Source of the DNA: Flavobacteria bacterium MS024-3C
Lineage (GTDB): Bacteria > Bacteroidota > Bacteroidia > Flavobacteriales > Flavobacteriaceae
NCBI GenBank assembly: GCA_000173115.1
Contig: ABVW01000009.1
Span: forward strand, 1-46,845
Direction: 5' to 3'
Length of the DNA: 46,845 nucleotides
Shown here piece after piece: positions 8,404-17,107 of the stretch. Position numbers and translations under genes: made by a program. Under the pieces are notes generated by a model. That model searched no databases. It had not been told where the DNA came from and saw only the letters and a list, made by a program, of their open reading frames with translations. Position 1 is the stretch's first letter. Every line of letters starts with the position of its first letter.

Positions 8404-10680
8404 CAATAGTGCCGGTAGGTAAAAAAGGTCTGTGATCAGTGCTGTGCTTACGGTTACTGCACACAAAATGCCAAAAGAGCGCACGGAGGGGACTGCACTG
8501 GTGGCGATGATTAAAAATCCCGCCACCAAGGCTACCGTGGTAGCCAACAGCGCCGTGGCGCTGTAGTGCAGCGCCTGGTCTATGCGCTTAGTGGGACTTT
8601 CGAATGTTGTTTTATATTTCCTGTATTTGTAGATAAGGTGAATGGTGTCGTCCATGGCAATGCCAAGCATAATAGGGGTAATCATGGCTGTTGTCACATC
8701 TAATGGAATCTTAAAAAGCCACATGAGAATGGCCAAGACTGCCAAGGGTAAAATGTTTGGAATAAGCACCAAGAGCGTGGTTCTAATCTGTCTAATAAAC
8801 AACCAAAGACAGATAAAAGCGGCTATAAATGCCGCAAAAAAGGATTTTAATTGGGTGGCTAGGATGAATTTATTTAAGCCAGCAAATACCACCGCAAATC
8901 CATTGACTTTTAGGGTGTATTCTGTAGGGTCAAAATGGGATTGAAAGGTCTTTTTAACAGATTCTATGACCTGTTCTAATTGGGCTGTTTTCATTTGAGG
9001 GAGACTCAAGGTAATGCCCACGCTACTAAGGTCTTCAGAGAAGAGTTTAAAAAATTGGTTGTCATTATTTTCTAGGGAGCGGAGCAATTGGGCTGCGTCC
9101 TGCTCTGAAACAGCCATACCTTTTAATGCAGGATTTCTTTTTTCTAAGAAGGCCGCCATATTCACCACAGATATTGGGGCTGTGATGAGGGGATTTGTGG
9201 CTATTTCTTCTTGAAAACTCCTGAGTAATTCTAGGCTTTTTTTATCCATTACAGTGCTGCCGCTTGCACTAGAAATTTCCAGTTGTAAACGAGAACTCCC
9301 TTCTAATTGCGCCTCTACTTTTCTAAGGTCTTCTTTAGCAGGTCCCTCTGCCAAAAGATTTAATGAATCTGTATTGATCTCTACCTTTGTGATGGCAAAT
9401 ATTCCTAGCATCAGCAGTGCAGAAAAACCAGTGATAATGTTTAAGTTATAGCGAGAAGTAGTGGCGTTTATCCAGGAGACCAATGCGGTTTGCTTAGGTG
9501 TTTTAAGCTTTGGGACTTCTTCCTTCCTTATGGCCTTCTCCTCTGGTTTGGCCGCTTTCATAAAGCTCACACCAATAATGGTGATTAGGTACACCAACAC
9601 ATAACTCAGCACAAGACCAATACAGGTAAAGAGCCCCATATTTTTAAAAGCAGGAAGCGGGGAGAGGTAAAGGGCAAAATAACCTACAAAAGTGGTGAGT
9701 GTGGTGTAAAAGCAAGGGGTAAAACTCTTTTTAATGGCAGCGCTCAGCCGGTCTATTGTAGCGAGGCCATAGGCTTCTCTGTCGTAAATATTAATTAAAT
9801 GCACTACGTCACTCACGCTGTAGACCATTAAAATAGTAGGAATAAGCATGGAGATCATATTCAGGGAATATCCAAAACCACTGATCATTCCAAACAAAAT
9901 ACTGATGGGTGTTCCCACAGAAAATAGGGCAATCAGCAGGTATTTTTTACTGGGTAAGAACCACAGTAGCATCAGGGTAATGACTAATACAGTAAGCCCC
10001 CCAAAAAGGAGACTCTCTTTGTATATGCCTTTATTGTAGGCCTCATTTAATACAGGAGGTCCAGTAATGTGGTAGCTTTCAAAATACCTTGAAATGACGG
10101 TTTCTATCTCTTGGGCAATGTCTTTTCTGTCCTTTTCAATGCTTGGGGTAGGCCTTAGTTGTACATAGAGGAAAAGATTTTTAAAATCCTTTGAGACCAG
10201 TTGGCTCATTACCTCCGGCATATCACCCCATAATTTTTTAATGCTCTTTTCGCTGCGTTTTTCCTCATACAAAGGTCGGAAACTCACTTTTTTCCCTGCT
10301 ATGACAGGGTATTTTGCTTTGGCCAAACTATAGGCGGTTTGTACAAAGGGCATGCTGTCTAAGCTGTTGTTGAGCGCCCTTAACAAGTCAACATTCTTTT
10401 GCTCCAAAGCATTGGAAACGGGTAGCATCACAATGAAAATTTCATCCGAACCATAGGTTTCCTGGTACTCAATATAGGCTTTATAGCTAGGGTCTTCTTC
10501 TAAAAACCAAATACCCAGAGAGTTGTCAATAGATAATTTTTTTAGGGTCTGCAATCCGGAAATCCCTACAATAAGCACCCCTAATACAATCAGTAACCAT
10601 CTGAATTGAATCACAAAGCCAATACTTTTGTGAAGAAAAGAAGCTTTTTTTAGGGACATCAGTGCTTTTAATTTACCCAT
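8383..10680 (-). CDS. RND/MMPL-family exporter
   Basis: A 765-residue inner-membrane protein built as two repeats, each with one TM helix, a large periplasmic domain and a cluster of about five TM helices. The first TM is FRWLLIVLGVLIVGISGL, near residue 28. The TM4-type Asp motifs occur in both halves: VYSVSDVVHLINIYDRE in the first and GIAMDDTIHLIYKYRKY in the second, the proton-relay region of this superfamily. The length fits single-chain MMPL-like exporters of lipids or small hydrophobic molecules, not AcrB-type pumps (about 1,000 residues). No membrane-fusion protein is nearby. It is divergent from arsM with 103 bases between starts. The substrate is unknown. Confidence 0.85.
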   Translation of the reverse strand: MGKLKALMSLKKASFLHKSIGFVIQFRWLLIVLGVLIVGISGLQTLKKLSIDNSLGIWFLEEDPSYKAYIEYQETYGSDEIFIVMLPVSNALEQKNVDLLRALNNSLDSMPFVQTAYSLAKAKYPVIAGKKVSFRPLYEEKRSEKSIKKLWGDMPEVMSQLVSKDFKNLFLYVQLRPTPSIEKDRKDIAQEIETVISRYFESYHITGPPVLNEAYNKGIYKESLLFGGLTVLVITLMLLWFLPSKKYLLIALFSVGTPISILFGMISGFGYSLNMISMLIPTILMVYSVSDVVHLINIYDREAYGLATIDRLSAAIKKSFTPCFYTTLTTFVGYFALYLSPLPAFKNMGLFTCIGLVLSYVLVYLITIIGVSFMKAAKPEEKAIRKEEVPKLKTPKQTALVSWINATTSRYNLNIITGFSALLMLGIFAITKVEINTDSLNLLAEGPAKEDLRKVEAQLEGSSRLQLEISSASGSTVMDKKSLELLRSFQEEIATNPLITAPISVVNMAAFLEKRNPALKGMAVSEQDAAQLLRSLENNDNQFFKLFSEDLSSVGITLSLPQMKTAQLEQVIESVKKTFQSHFDPTEYTLKVNGFAVVFAGLNKFILATQLKSFFAAFIAAFICLWLFIRQIRTTLLVLIPNILPLAVLAILMWLFKIPLDVTTAMITPIMLGIAMDDTIHLIYKYRKYKTTFESPTKRIDQALHYSATALLATTVALVAGFLIIATSAVPSVRSFGILCAVTVSTALITDLFYLPALLKRFEKN

Positions 10681-10783
10681 AAAGGTATGAAAAACGCCGG
10701 GGGGAACTGTTTTAAATGCGTTTGAAATAGGGGTAAAATAAAAAAACTTTTAGTAGCTTGAAGGCTCAATTTAAATACAAAAA

Positions 10784-11752
10784 ATGAGCTATTTAAACGC
10801 TACCAAAGACTTATATAAAGAAGCAGCCCTCACCCCAGACGTGGGGCTTTGTTGCACCACCACCCCTATTTGGCAGTTTCCGGGTTTAAAAATTCCTAGC
10901 ATCATGCAGGAGATGAATTACGGTTGCGGAAGTACGGTGCACCCCAGGGATTTAGTGAACAATCCCAAGATTGCTTATGTAGGTGTTGGTGGTGGTATGG
11001 AGCTCTTGCAATTCGCTTATTTTTCAAGACAAAAAGAGGGGGTTATTGGGGTAGATGTGGTGGATGAGATGTTGACAGCATCGGCCCGCAATTTTAAAAT
11101 TGCGGAGGCCCAGAACGATTGGTTTAAAAGTGAGTTTGTGGCCCTTAAAAAGGGCGATGCCCTAGACCTTCCCATTGAGGACAATTCCATAGACGTGGCC
11201 GCTCAAAACTGCTTGTTCAATATTTTTAAGATGGAGGAGCTCAAAAAAGCGCTGCAAGAGATGTACCGAATTTTAAAACCACACGGGCGTTTGGTTATGA
11301 GTGACCCTACCTGTGAACAACCTATGAATAAAGCCCTTAGAAACGACGACCGCCTGAGAGCGCTTTGTCTTTCAGGCGCTATTCCACTGAATGATTATAT
11401 AAAAATGCTTACGGATGTGGGCTTTGGAACTATTGAAATTAGGGCGAGAAGGCCTTATAGGATTTTAGATACGGCGCATTACGCCACCGATGAAAATATC
11501 TTTATTGAAAGTGTAGAAGTCTGCGCCATTAAAGATCCTATGCAGGCAGATGGGCCCTGTGTATTTACAGGAAAATCTGCCATCTATTTTGGTTCAGAGG
11601 ACTATTTTGACGACAAAAAAGGGCATGTGCTACTTCAAAACCAACCCCTTTCTATCTGCGATAAAACAGCTGCAGCTCTGGGTAGTCTAAATAGGTCGGA
11701 TATTTTTATAAGCGAAAGTACCTTCCATTACGACGGGGGTGGCTGCTGTTAA
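10784..11752 (+). CDS. arsM: Arsenite S-adenosylmethionine methyltransferase, arsenosugar-type
   Basis: A 322-residue class I methyltransferase. The SAM motif I is VGVGGGMELLQ (around residues 67-77), followed by GVDVVDEML and the KGDALDLP acidic loop. Conserved Cys that can bind As(III) are in LCCTTTP (Cys23, Cys24), MNYGCGSTVHPRDL (Cys48), QNCLFN and RALCLSG. The C-terminus ends DGGGCC. The MNYGCGSTVHPRDL segment and the CC tail match what I recall of the arsenosugar-pathway ArsM group, in which ArsM makes dimethylarsenic for a radical-SAM partner, ArsS. No arsS is in the window. A separate arsenic operon lies about 9 kb away on the same strand. Confidence 0.85.
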   Translation: MSYLNATKDLYKEAALTPDVGLCCTTTPIWQFPGLKIPSIMQEMNYGCGSTVHPRDLVNNPKIAYVGVGGGMELLQFAYFSRQKEGVIGVDVVDEMLTASARNFKIAEAQNDWFKSEFVALKKGDALDLPIEDNSIDVAAQNCLFNIFKMEELKKALQEMYRILKPHGRLVMSDPTCEQPMNKALRNDDRLRALCLSGAIPLNDYIKMLTDVGFGTIEIRARRPYRILDTAHYATDENIFIESVEVCAIKDPMQADGPCVFTGKSAIYFGSEDYFDDKKGHVLLQNQPLSICDKTAAALGSLNRSDIFISESTFHYDGGGCC

Positions 11753-11834
11753 TAGGCGGTTTCAATAATTAAAGAAAAAGATTCATTTTAGAAGGAAATC
11801 AAGGGGATTTATTTTTAATCGAAAAAGCTTCAGC

Positions 11835-11842
11835 TACTTTCG
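11835..11842 (+). promoter_or_regulatory. Candidate -7 box for the protease lipoprotein gene
   Basis: TACTTTCG differs by one base from TAnnTTTG and lies 16 bases before the ATG at 11859. No clear -33 box accompanies it. Confidence 0.3.
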
Positions 11843-11858
11843 TTAAAAACCAATAACC

Positions 11859-13115
11859 ATGAAAAAGTTCCTTGTTTTTATTTTTCCTTTCCTTATTGCG
11901 CTAGGGTGTTCCTCAGACGACACTCCTTTAGAACAACCAGACCAATCCAAAGCGCCTAACGAGCAGTTAGAAGACACAGATTCCGCAACTTCAGACACAG
12001 ACAGTGACTCAGATAGTAGTCAAGATAATTCTTCTGACAATGATACAGACCAATCAAATGGACCAGATTTTGATTCAAGCACCAATACAGTTCTGTTAAC
12101 CCAAACGGCCTATTATTATCCCAATGGCGTAGAAACAGAGGTGGAGTATACAGAGCGAGTAGCGGTTGTGCCTCTAACAGGTTCCTCACACAAAGTGTAT
12201 GAAGCTAATGGAGTTTTTTATATCATTCAATTAGATGAAAATAACAATGTGGTTTACACTGAAGGGGATAGAAATTCTTTTTTTATGACTTCTCACAATG
12301 AAATGCCTAGACTAGTCACTTCTAACATTCAAAGTGATGTGACCCTAAATATGCAGGTTTATTACTCTAATGCACCAAATGCCCAAACACCGGAAGCGCC
12401 CGCTGAAATATATGAGTTCATATGGGATTATGGGGACCAAGGAAAAATAGAAGGCAAAGAATTTATTGGCGCTAAATTTGATGGGAGAGATAAATACGGC
12501 ACCCCTTGGGATGTTAATCCCTATAAATTCGGAGACACTTTTAGGGCCCAATTGGCCATAATTAATATTCCGGATAAAAACATCACTACAGCGCCATTAA
12601 CTGAGCTGGTTTATAAAGAAGTAGGTGTTGTAAATTACAAGGGTGTAAAATGGAGGTATGAAGCAGATTTATATGAAGGAGAAGCAGATTTTTTAAGCCA
12701 TATTAAGCCAAATTTTGACCGGTCACTAGAAGATTTATCAAATACTGACGGGGCAAATAATTTAAATACCATTAGCGTATTTGGGGGTCGGACATACACT
12801 TGTGGCGCTGAGGCAAATTGCATAGGCAATGAAGGTTATATTTATTGTTTTACCAAGACCCCAGATCTATATATGTTTACTCATGAGATAGGCCATACCT
12901 GGTCTTTAAGAGAAGATTCTCCAGTAAATTGGGTGGAATGGGAGGAATTATGGGCTACTTATTTTGTATCGGAATATGCTAAAAAGAATTCTAAGGAATA
13001 TTTTGCAGACGCATTTTATTTATATTTTTCTGGACAAAAAGATTTAGAAGATTTTCCCAATTTATATCAGATGCCAGATGAGGTAAGGGCCAAATTAGAC
13101 ACTTATTTTAAATAG
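11859..13115 (+). CDS. Surface lipoprotein with anthrax-lethal-factor-like zinc metalloprotease domain
   Basis: A 418-residue lipoprotein. The signal peptide ends at IALGC, and the next residues SSDD look like a Bacteroidota surface-export signal. An Asp/Ser/Thr-rich flexible linker follows (about residues 30-70). The C-terminal part holds THEIGHTWS (His342, Glu343, His346), the zinc-binding and catalytic HExxH, and KEYFADAFYLYFSG with Glu380 in the position of the third zinc ligand. The FADAF segment resembles the EFFAEAF helix of the anthrax lethal factor catalytic domain (ATLF, peptidase M34). The middle region (about 80-300) is not recognised. It is the first of three secreted-protein genes in the same direction. 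Peptidase activity is inferred from motif and spacing. Confidence 0.7.
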   Translation: MKKFLVFIFPFLIALGCSSDDTPLEQPDQSKAPNEQLEDTDSATSDTDSDSDSSQDNSSDNDTDQSNGPDFDSSTNTVLLTQTAYYYPNGVETEVEYTERVAVVPLTGSSHKVYEANGVFYIIQLDENNNVVYTEGDRNSFFMTSHNEMPRLVTSNIQSDVTLNMQVYYSNAPNAQTPEAPAEIYEFIWDYGDQGKIEGKEFIGAKFDGRDKYGTPWDVNPYKFGDTFRAQLAIINIPDKNITTAPLTELVYKEVGVVNYKGVKWRYEADLYEGEADFLSHIKPNFDRSLEDLSNTDGANNLNTISVFGGRTYTCGAEANCIGNEGYIYCFTKTPDLYMFTHEIGHTWSLREDSPVNWVEWEELWATYFVSEYAKKNSKEYFADAFYLYFSGQKDLEDFPNLYQMPDEVRAKLDTYFK

Positions 13116-13220
13116 AAAAGCTTCGCTTGAAAGGCCTCTATTATTTTATAAATTGATTTCCATGCCTCCTTTTTATGCATAATATCTACTGTTTTATTAT
13201 CTTGGTATTTATTACGCATT

Positions 13221-14564
13221 ATGAAAAATTACGCGCTAGCATATATTGTTTTATTTGGGCTTTTATCCTGCTCTAAAGAAGCATCTCCCAATGTAGAAGT
13301 TGAGGAAGACGCCGTTTTTGTAGACCAAGGAACCAGTCAATATGCAGACAATAATCCTTTGAACGACGTGTTGTTTCAGGCGTTTTGGTGGGATTCTTTT
13401 AACGACCCTAAAATAGGCGGTTATTCCTCTTTTTACGCTTTTCTGGAAGATCAAATAGTGTCCTTGTCTAATGCCCACATAGATGGTATTTGGATGCCAC
13501 CATCTAGCGAGGGCGAGGGTATGGGTTACCATCCCAGAAAGTTATTTGACTTTAACTCCCTTCACGGAAATAAAAACGAATTGGTCTCTTTATTGGCTTT
13601 AATGAAGTCAAGGAAAATGCATGGAATGGCAGATTTGGTTATAAACCATAGGGTGGGTACAGACACTTGGAATGATTTCACGGAGCCCGCATGGTCCTGT
13701 GACGCCATATGTATGGACGACGAGGGTTTTACCAATCCCAATGCGTTTGGTTTGGTGCCCTGTGGTGACTTTGATGAAGGAGAGGGCTGGGGAGGCGCCA
13801 GAGACTTAAACCACAAAAGCGAAGAGGTTCAATTGGGGATTAAGGCCTACCTAGCGCAGCTTAAAGCATTGGGATTTGATTCTTGGAGGTATGACTTTGT
13901 AAAAGGTTTTCCTGCTAAATATGTAGGAGAATACAATGCGTCTACCCCTTATTATTTAAGTGTAGGAGAATACTGGGATGGCAATCCCAACGCTTTGCGT
14001 TCTTGGATAGATAAAACTTCAGAAACCCTCAGCGAAAATGACACTCCAAAGGCTGCAGCCTTTGATTTTTCAATAAAATACAAGTTGGCAGAGGCCGTAG
14101 TGCAAAAAAAGTATTCCGTGCTTCAAGCCAATCCATCCTTAGCCGCCATAGCAGGCTATGGAGAAAAATCCATTACTTTTTTAGACAACCATGATACTGG
14201 TTGCATTAACAGAAATGACTGCGACAATGTGTTTTCAAAAAACACCAGTGAATTGATCCAAGGCTATGCTTATTTGTTAACCCATCCGGGGATTCCGATG
14301 GTGTGGGGCTACCATTACTTTTTTTCAGATTCTTTTGGCTCACTTCAAAAAGAGATCAATGCCCTGATTGCCATTAGAAAAGCTTTTGGGGTAAACGCCA
14401 ATAGCAAGGTAGTGGTGGTTGAAGCCAAAGATGGTGCCTCTGGGTATTATGTGGCCCAGATAGATGAAAACCTTCTGGTTAAAATTGGCAGTGGCGCATA
14501 TGTTCCAGACAGCCAATGGAAAGAGACTAGAAAAGCCCTGGCTTATGCTGTTTGGGAAAAGTAA
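13221..14564 (+). CDS. GH13 alpha-amylase, lipoprotein
   Basis: A 447-residue GH13 glycoside hydrolase with an N-terminal lipoprotein signal (FGLLSC, then SKEA). The four GH13 regions are present: ADLVINHRVG (region I), DSWRYDFVKG with nucleophile Asp225 (II), SVGEYWDG with acid/base Glu250 (III) and FLDNHDTG with Asp322 (IV). The compact (beta/alpha)8 barrel plus short C-terminal domain and the LVINHR/YDFVKG wording resemble the plant/archaeal type alpha-amylases. It would cut internal alpha-1,4 bonds of starch or glycogen-like glucans outside the cell or at the surface. The GH16 gene follows 24 bases later, so the two are probably one transcript acting on algal storage glucans. Confidence 0.92.
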   Translation: MKNYALAYIVLFGLLSCSKEASPNVEVEEDAVFVDQGTSQYADNNPLNDVLFQAFWWDSFNDPKIGGYSSFYAFLEDQIVSLSNAHIDGIWMPPSSEGEGMGYHPRKLFDFNSLHGNKNELVSLLALMKSRKMHGMADLVINHRVGTDTWNDFTEPAWSCDAICMDDEGFTNPNAFGLVPCGDFDEGEGWGGARDLNHKSEEVQLGIKAYLAQLKALGFDSWRYDFVKGFPAKYVGEYNASTPYYLSVGEYWDGNPNALRSWIDKTSETLSENDTPKAAAFDFSIKYKLAEAVVQKKYSVLQANPSLAAIAGYGEKSITFLDNHDTGCINRNDCDNVFSKNTSELIQGYAYLLTHPGIPMVWGYHYFFSDSFGSLQKEINALIAIRKAFGVNANSKVVVVEAKDGASGYYVAQIDENLLVKIGSGAYVPDSQWKETRKALAYAVWEK

Positions 14565-14588
14565 CAAGATTAATTAAAAATAAATACT

Positions 14589-15410
14589 ATGAAAACCAAA
14601 TTATTAAGTCTAGGCCTTTGCGCACTTGTATTAACAGCTTGTAATTCAAAAAACGAAGAAAAAAAGAAAGCGTCTGACGCTGAAAAAACCTATCAATTGG
14701 TATGGACAGACGAGTTTGACGCGCCAGGACTACCAGATGCAGACAAATGGTTTTTAGAAACAGATGCTCCTGAAAACGGTGGCTGGTACAACAACGAAAA
14801 GCAGCATTATACAGACCGTATTGAAAACGCTGAGGTCAGTGATGGAACCCTTAAGATTATTGCTAAAAAGGAGTCTTACACCCATAATGGAAGTACACAG
14901 GAATTTACCTCTGCCAGGTTTAATTCTAAATTTCACTTCACTTATGGCAAAGTAGAAGTAAGGGCCAAATTGCCTAGAATGCAAGGTACTTGGCCAGCTA
15001 TTTGGGCTTTGGGAACCAATTTGCCAGAAGTAGGTTGGCCTGCATGTGGGGAAATAGACATGATGGAGCAATTGTTCGAGAACCATTTAATGGTACAGTC
15101 TGCGGTTCACGTAGCGGGTAGGTATGGAGATTATCCTGCCTTAAAGCAATTGTCGGTTTCAGATGTAACAGAGAATTTTCATGTATATGGCATGATTTGG
15201 ACAGAAGATAAAATAGACTTTACGGTAGATGGAGAAGTGTTTTTCACCTACCAACCTGCGGACAGAAGCAATGACTTTTGGCCTTTTAACAAAGACCAGT
15301 ACTTACTTTTAAATGTAGCCCTTGGTGGTAGTTTGGGCGGAGACATTACGCCAGACTTTACACAAGACCAGATGGAAGTGGACTATGTGAGGGTGTACCA
15401 GCTTCAATAG
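14589..15410 (+). CDS. GH16 endo-beta-1,3-glucanase (laminarinase-like), lipoprotein
   Basis: A 273-residue GH16 enzyme. The lipobox is LTAC (Cys18), followed by a Lys/Glu-rich stretch typical of surface lipoproteins. The catalytic signature is GEIDMMEQ with nucleophile Glu155, Asp157 and acid/base Glu160; the ExDxxE form with Met-Met is that of the laminarinase branch. KVEVRAKLP, TWPAIWALG and LLLNVALGGSLGG are further GH16 landmarks. Expected substrate is laminarin or another beta-1,3-glucan. It is followed by a strong terminator. Only a single catalytic domain is present, with no carbohydrate-binding module. Confidence 0.92.
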   Translation: MKTKLLSLGLCALVLTACNSKNEEKKKASDAEKTYQLVWTDEFDAPGLPDADKWFLETDAPENGGWYNNEKQHYTDRIENAEVSDGTLKIIAKKESYTHNGSTQEFTSARFNSKFHFTYGKVEVRAKLPRMQGTWPAIWALGTNLPEVGWPACGEIDMMEQLFENHLMVQSAVHVAGRYGDYPALKQLSVSDVTENFHVYGMIWTEDKIDFTVDGEVFFTYQPADRSNDFWPFNKDQYLLLNVALGGSLGGDITPDFTQDQMEVDYVRVYQLQ

Positions 15411-15428
15411 TAGTCAAGTATTCATATT

Positions 15429-15459
15429 AAAAAAGCCATTCCTGAGGAATGGCTTTTTT
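15429..15459. terminator. Bidirectional intrinsic terminator
   Basis: Six A, stem GCCATTCC, loop TGA, stem GGAATGGC, six T. It is symmetric, so it can end both the plus-strand amylase/glucanase transcript and the minus-strand hydrolase transcript. The stem is the same as that of the terminator at 17108-17142. Confidence 0.9.
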
Positions 15460-15477
15460 AATATTACGGCTTTTTAA

Positions 15478-16497
15478 TTACAATGACTTTAAGAATTTGA
15501 TCACACCATTAAAGTATGTTTCTTGGTCGTCGTATAAGGCCATATGACTCCCTTTAGGACAGTGTAAATAGCTTCCATTTTGAACCATTTCACTCATTTC
15601 TTTCATGGCTTTTGGATCCATAGTGTCGTATTCAGCTCCAATAGTTAGGGTAGGAATAGTGATTTTATTTAAATCACTAGTTCGGTCCCACTCTTTTAGA
15701 ACAGCATCTCCGACTACGCCAAATTCGCTGGGTCCTTGCATTTTTAGGTAAAGAGGATAATTCATGTTTGCAAAAGCCCTAAGGACTGGGTTAGGCCATT
15801 CACTAGGATTCATTCTCAATACATGTTCTGGATAATAGTGTTCCTCTATTAGTCCTAAATACTCGGGATTAGTATAGTCTTCATTGGCTTCAAAATTTTC
15901 AATTTCAGCCAGAACTTCTGGAGGTAACTGCGGCCCTAAAACTTCTTTGGCATAGGTTACATAATCAGGGATGGAACCCATCATATTTGAGACAATAAGC
16001 GCTTTCATATTGTGTTGGTATTTTAAGGCGTATTCAATACCTAAAATGCCCCCCCATGAATGGCCTAATATAACAAAATTTGAAGCGTCTAGTTGTAGGG
16101 CTTTTCTAACTTGTTCTACCTCTTCAACAAAACTGTCTATATTCCAAAGTCTTTCGTCATTTGGATTGTCGCTTTTTCCGGATCCCATTTGATCGTAGTA
16201 ATAATATTCTACATTGCTCTGAGGGAAATACGAATCTGCAGCTTCAAAATATTCGCTGGTTGCTCCAGGACCACCATGCAATAAAAGTACTTTTGTAGTG
16301 GGATTATTACCGACTCTTTTGGTCCATACATTGAAAGTGCCCAGGGCGGTTTCTATAGGAATGATTTTTGTTCCTCCAGTAAACTTCGAGTCTGACGTGG
16401 AATAATCATAGTAAGCAGTCTCTTGGGGAGCTACTTCTTTGTTATTACAAGACATGCAAATCAAAATGGCGCTTAATAGTGTTAATTTAAATTTCAT
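15478..16497 (-). CDS. Alpha/beta hydrolase, proline iminopeptidase-like lipoprotein
   Basis: A 339-residue alpha/beta hydrolase of the S33 proline iminopeptidase type. The N-terminus is a lipoprotein signal (ICMSC, Cys17). The oxyanion-hole HGGPG is at residues 74-78, YDQMGSGKSD follows, the nucleophile Ser147 is in GHSWGG, and the catalytic His is in CPKGSHMALYDD near the C-terminus. Family members remove N-terminal proline from peptides or cleave small amides and esters. A lipid anchor is unusual for classical proline iminopeptidases, so the physiological substrate is open. It is divergent from an HxlR regulator that may control it. Confidence 0.82.
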   Translation of the reverse strand: MKFKLTLLSAILICMSCNNKEVAPQETAYYDYSTSDSKFTGGTKIIPIETALGTFNVWTKRVGNNPTTKVLLLHGGPGATSEYFEAADSYFPQSNVEYYYYDQMGSGKSDNPNDERLWNIDSFVEEVEQVRKALQLDASNFVILGHSWGGILGIEYALKYQHNMKALIVSNMMGSIPDYVTYAKEVLGPQLPPEVLAEIENFEANEDYTNPEYLGLIEEHYYPEHVLRMNPSEWPNPVLRAFANMNYPLYLKMQGPSEFGVVGDAVLKEWDRTSDLNKITIPTLTIGAEYDTMDPKAMKEMSEMVQNGSYLHCPKGSHMALYDDQETYFNGVIKFLKSL

Positions 16498-16571
16498 TTT
16501 ATTAAGTGTTAAGTTGGTGAAACTAAAATTAATAAAAAAATTAAATTTAATTGCATATTACAATAATAAAT

Positions 16572-16590
16572 TTGAATTGCTGCATTTCAA
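16572..16590. promoter_or_regulatory. Palindrome, candidate HxlR operator
   Basis: TTGAATTGC - T - GCATTTCAA: nine-base arms that pair at eight of nine positions around one central base, in the 152-base region between the divergent hydrolase and HxlR genes. Size and position suit a dimeric winged-HTH repressor. Confidence 0.45.
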
Positions 16591-16612
16591 TCATTTTCTT
16601 ATGAATTTTTCT

Positions 16613-16620
16613 TATTTTTG
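16613..16620 (+). promoter_or_regulatory. -7 box of the HxlR gene
   Basis: TATTTTTG is a full match to TAnnTTTG, 30 bases before the ATG at 16650. The surrounding sequence is very AT-rich, which lowers the weight of a single match. Confidence 0.4.
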
Positions 16621-16649
16621 TATTCTATATTTTTAATAATTTTTATGTT

Positions 16650-17084
16650 ATGTTAGATTTTGAATTTAGATCACAATGCCCAATCTCTAGTGCTCTAGAT
16701 ATTTTTGGTGATAAGTGGTCTTTGGTAATAATTAGAGATTTGTTTATTGGCAGAAATACCTATTCTGAATTCTTGAAATCTCCTGAAAAAATCTCTACTA
16801 ATATTTTAGTAGATAGAATTAAAAAATTGAGGAGTCATGGAATTTTAGACTTCAAAAGAGATGTAAATGACAATAAGATAAAGTACTATTATTTAACGGA
16901 TAGTGGCATAGATTTATTTCCAATGATCATGAATTTATCATTATGGTCTCGCAAACATTTACATGTTGTACCAGGTCCATTTTCTAAGAAAGATTATGGA
17001 TTAATTGATTTAAATGGGTTAGATTCATTCTTAAAAGAGACTACATCAAAATATCTTAAAACTAGGGAGACTATTTTAAATTAA
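16650..17084 (+). CDS. HxlR-family transcriptional regulator
   Basis: A 144-residue winged-HTH protein of the HxlR type: CPISSALDIFGDKWSLVIIRDL is the family opening with its conserved Cys (Cys10), the recognition part is YSEFLKSPEKISTNILVDRIKKL, and the wing is the KRDVNDNKIKYYYLTDSG segment. A C-terminal extension (about residues 105-144) follows the core domain. HxlR proteins often respond to electrophiles or redox state through the N-terminal Cys. Its coding sequence is more AT-rich than its neighbours. The likely target is the divergent hydrolase gene or itself. Confidence 0.85.
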   Translation: MLDFEFRSQCPISSALDIFGDKWSLVIIRDLFIGRNTYSEFLKSPEKISTNILVDRIKKLRSHGILDFKRDVNDNKIKYYYLTDSGIDLFPMIMNLSLWSRKHLHVVPGPFSKKDYGLIDLNGLDSFLKETTSKYLKTRETILN

Positions 17085-17107
17085 AAAGTCCAGTATACCT
17101 TAATAAT

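Noticed and set aside
11960-12065. Low-complexity GACACAGACAGTGACTCAG-like stretch considered as a microsatellite or phase-variable tract
   Set aside because: It is not a uniform repeat unit and encodes the Asp/Ser linker of the lipoprotein without frame disruption.
14754-15086. 110-codon open frame on the minus strand inside the GH16 gene
   Set aside because: The plus strand encodes the catalytic core of a clear GH16 enzyme; the opposite frame has no recognisable domain.
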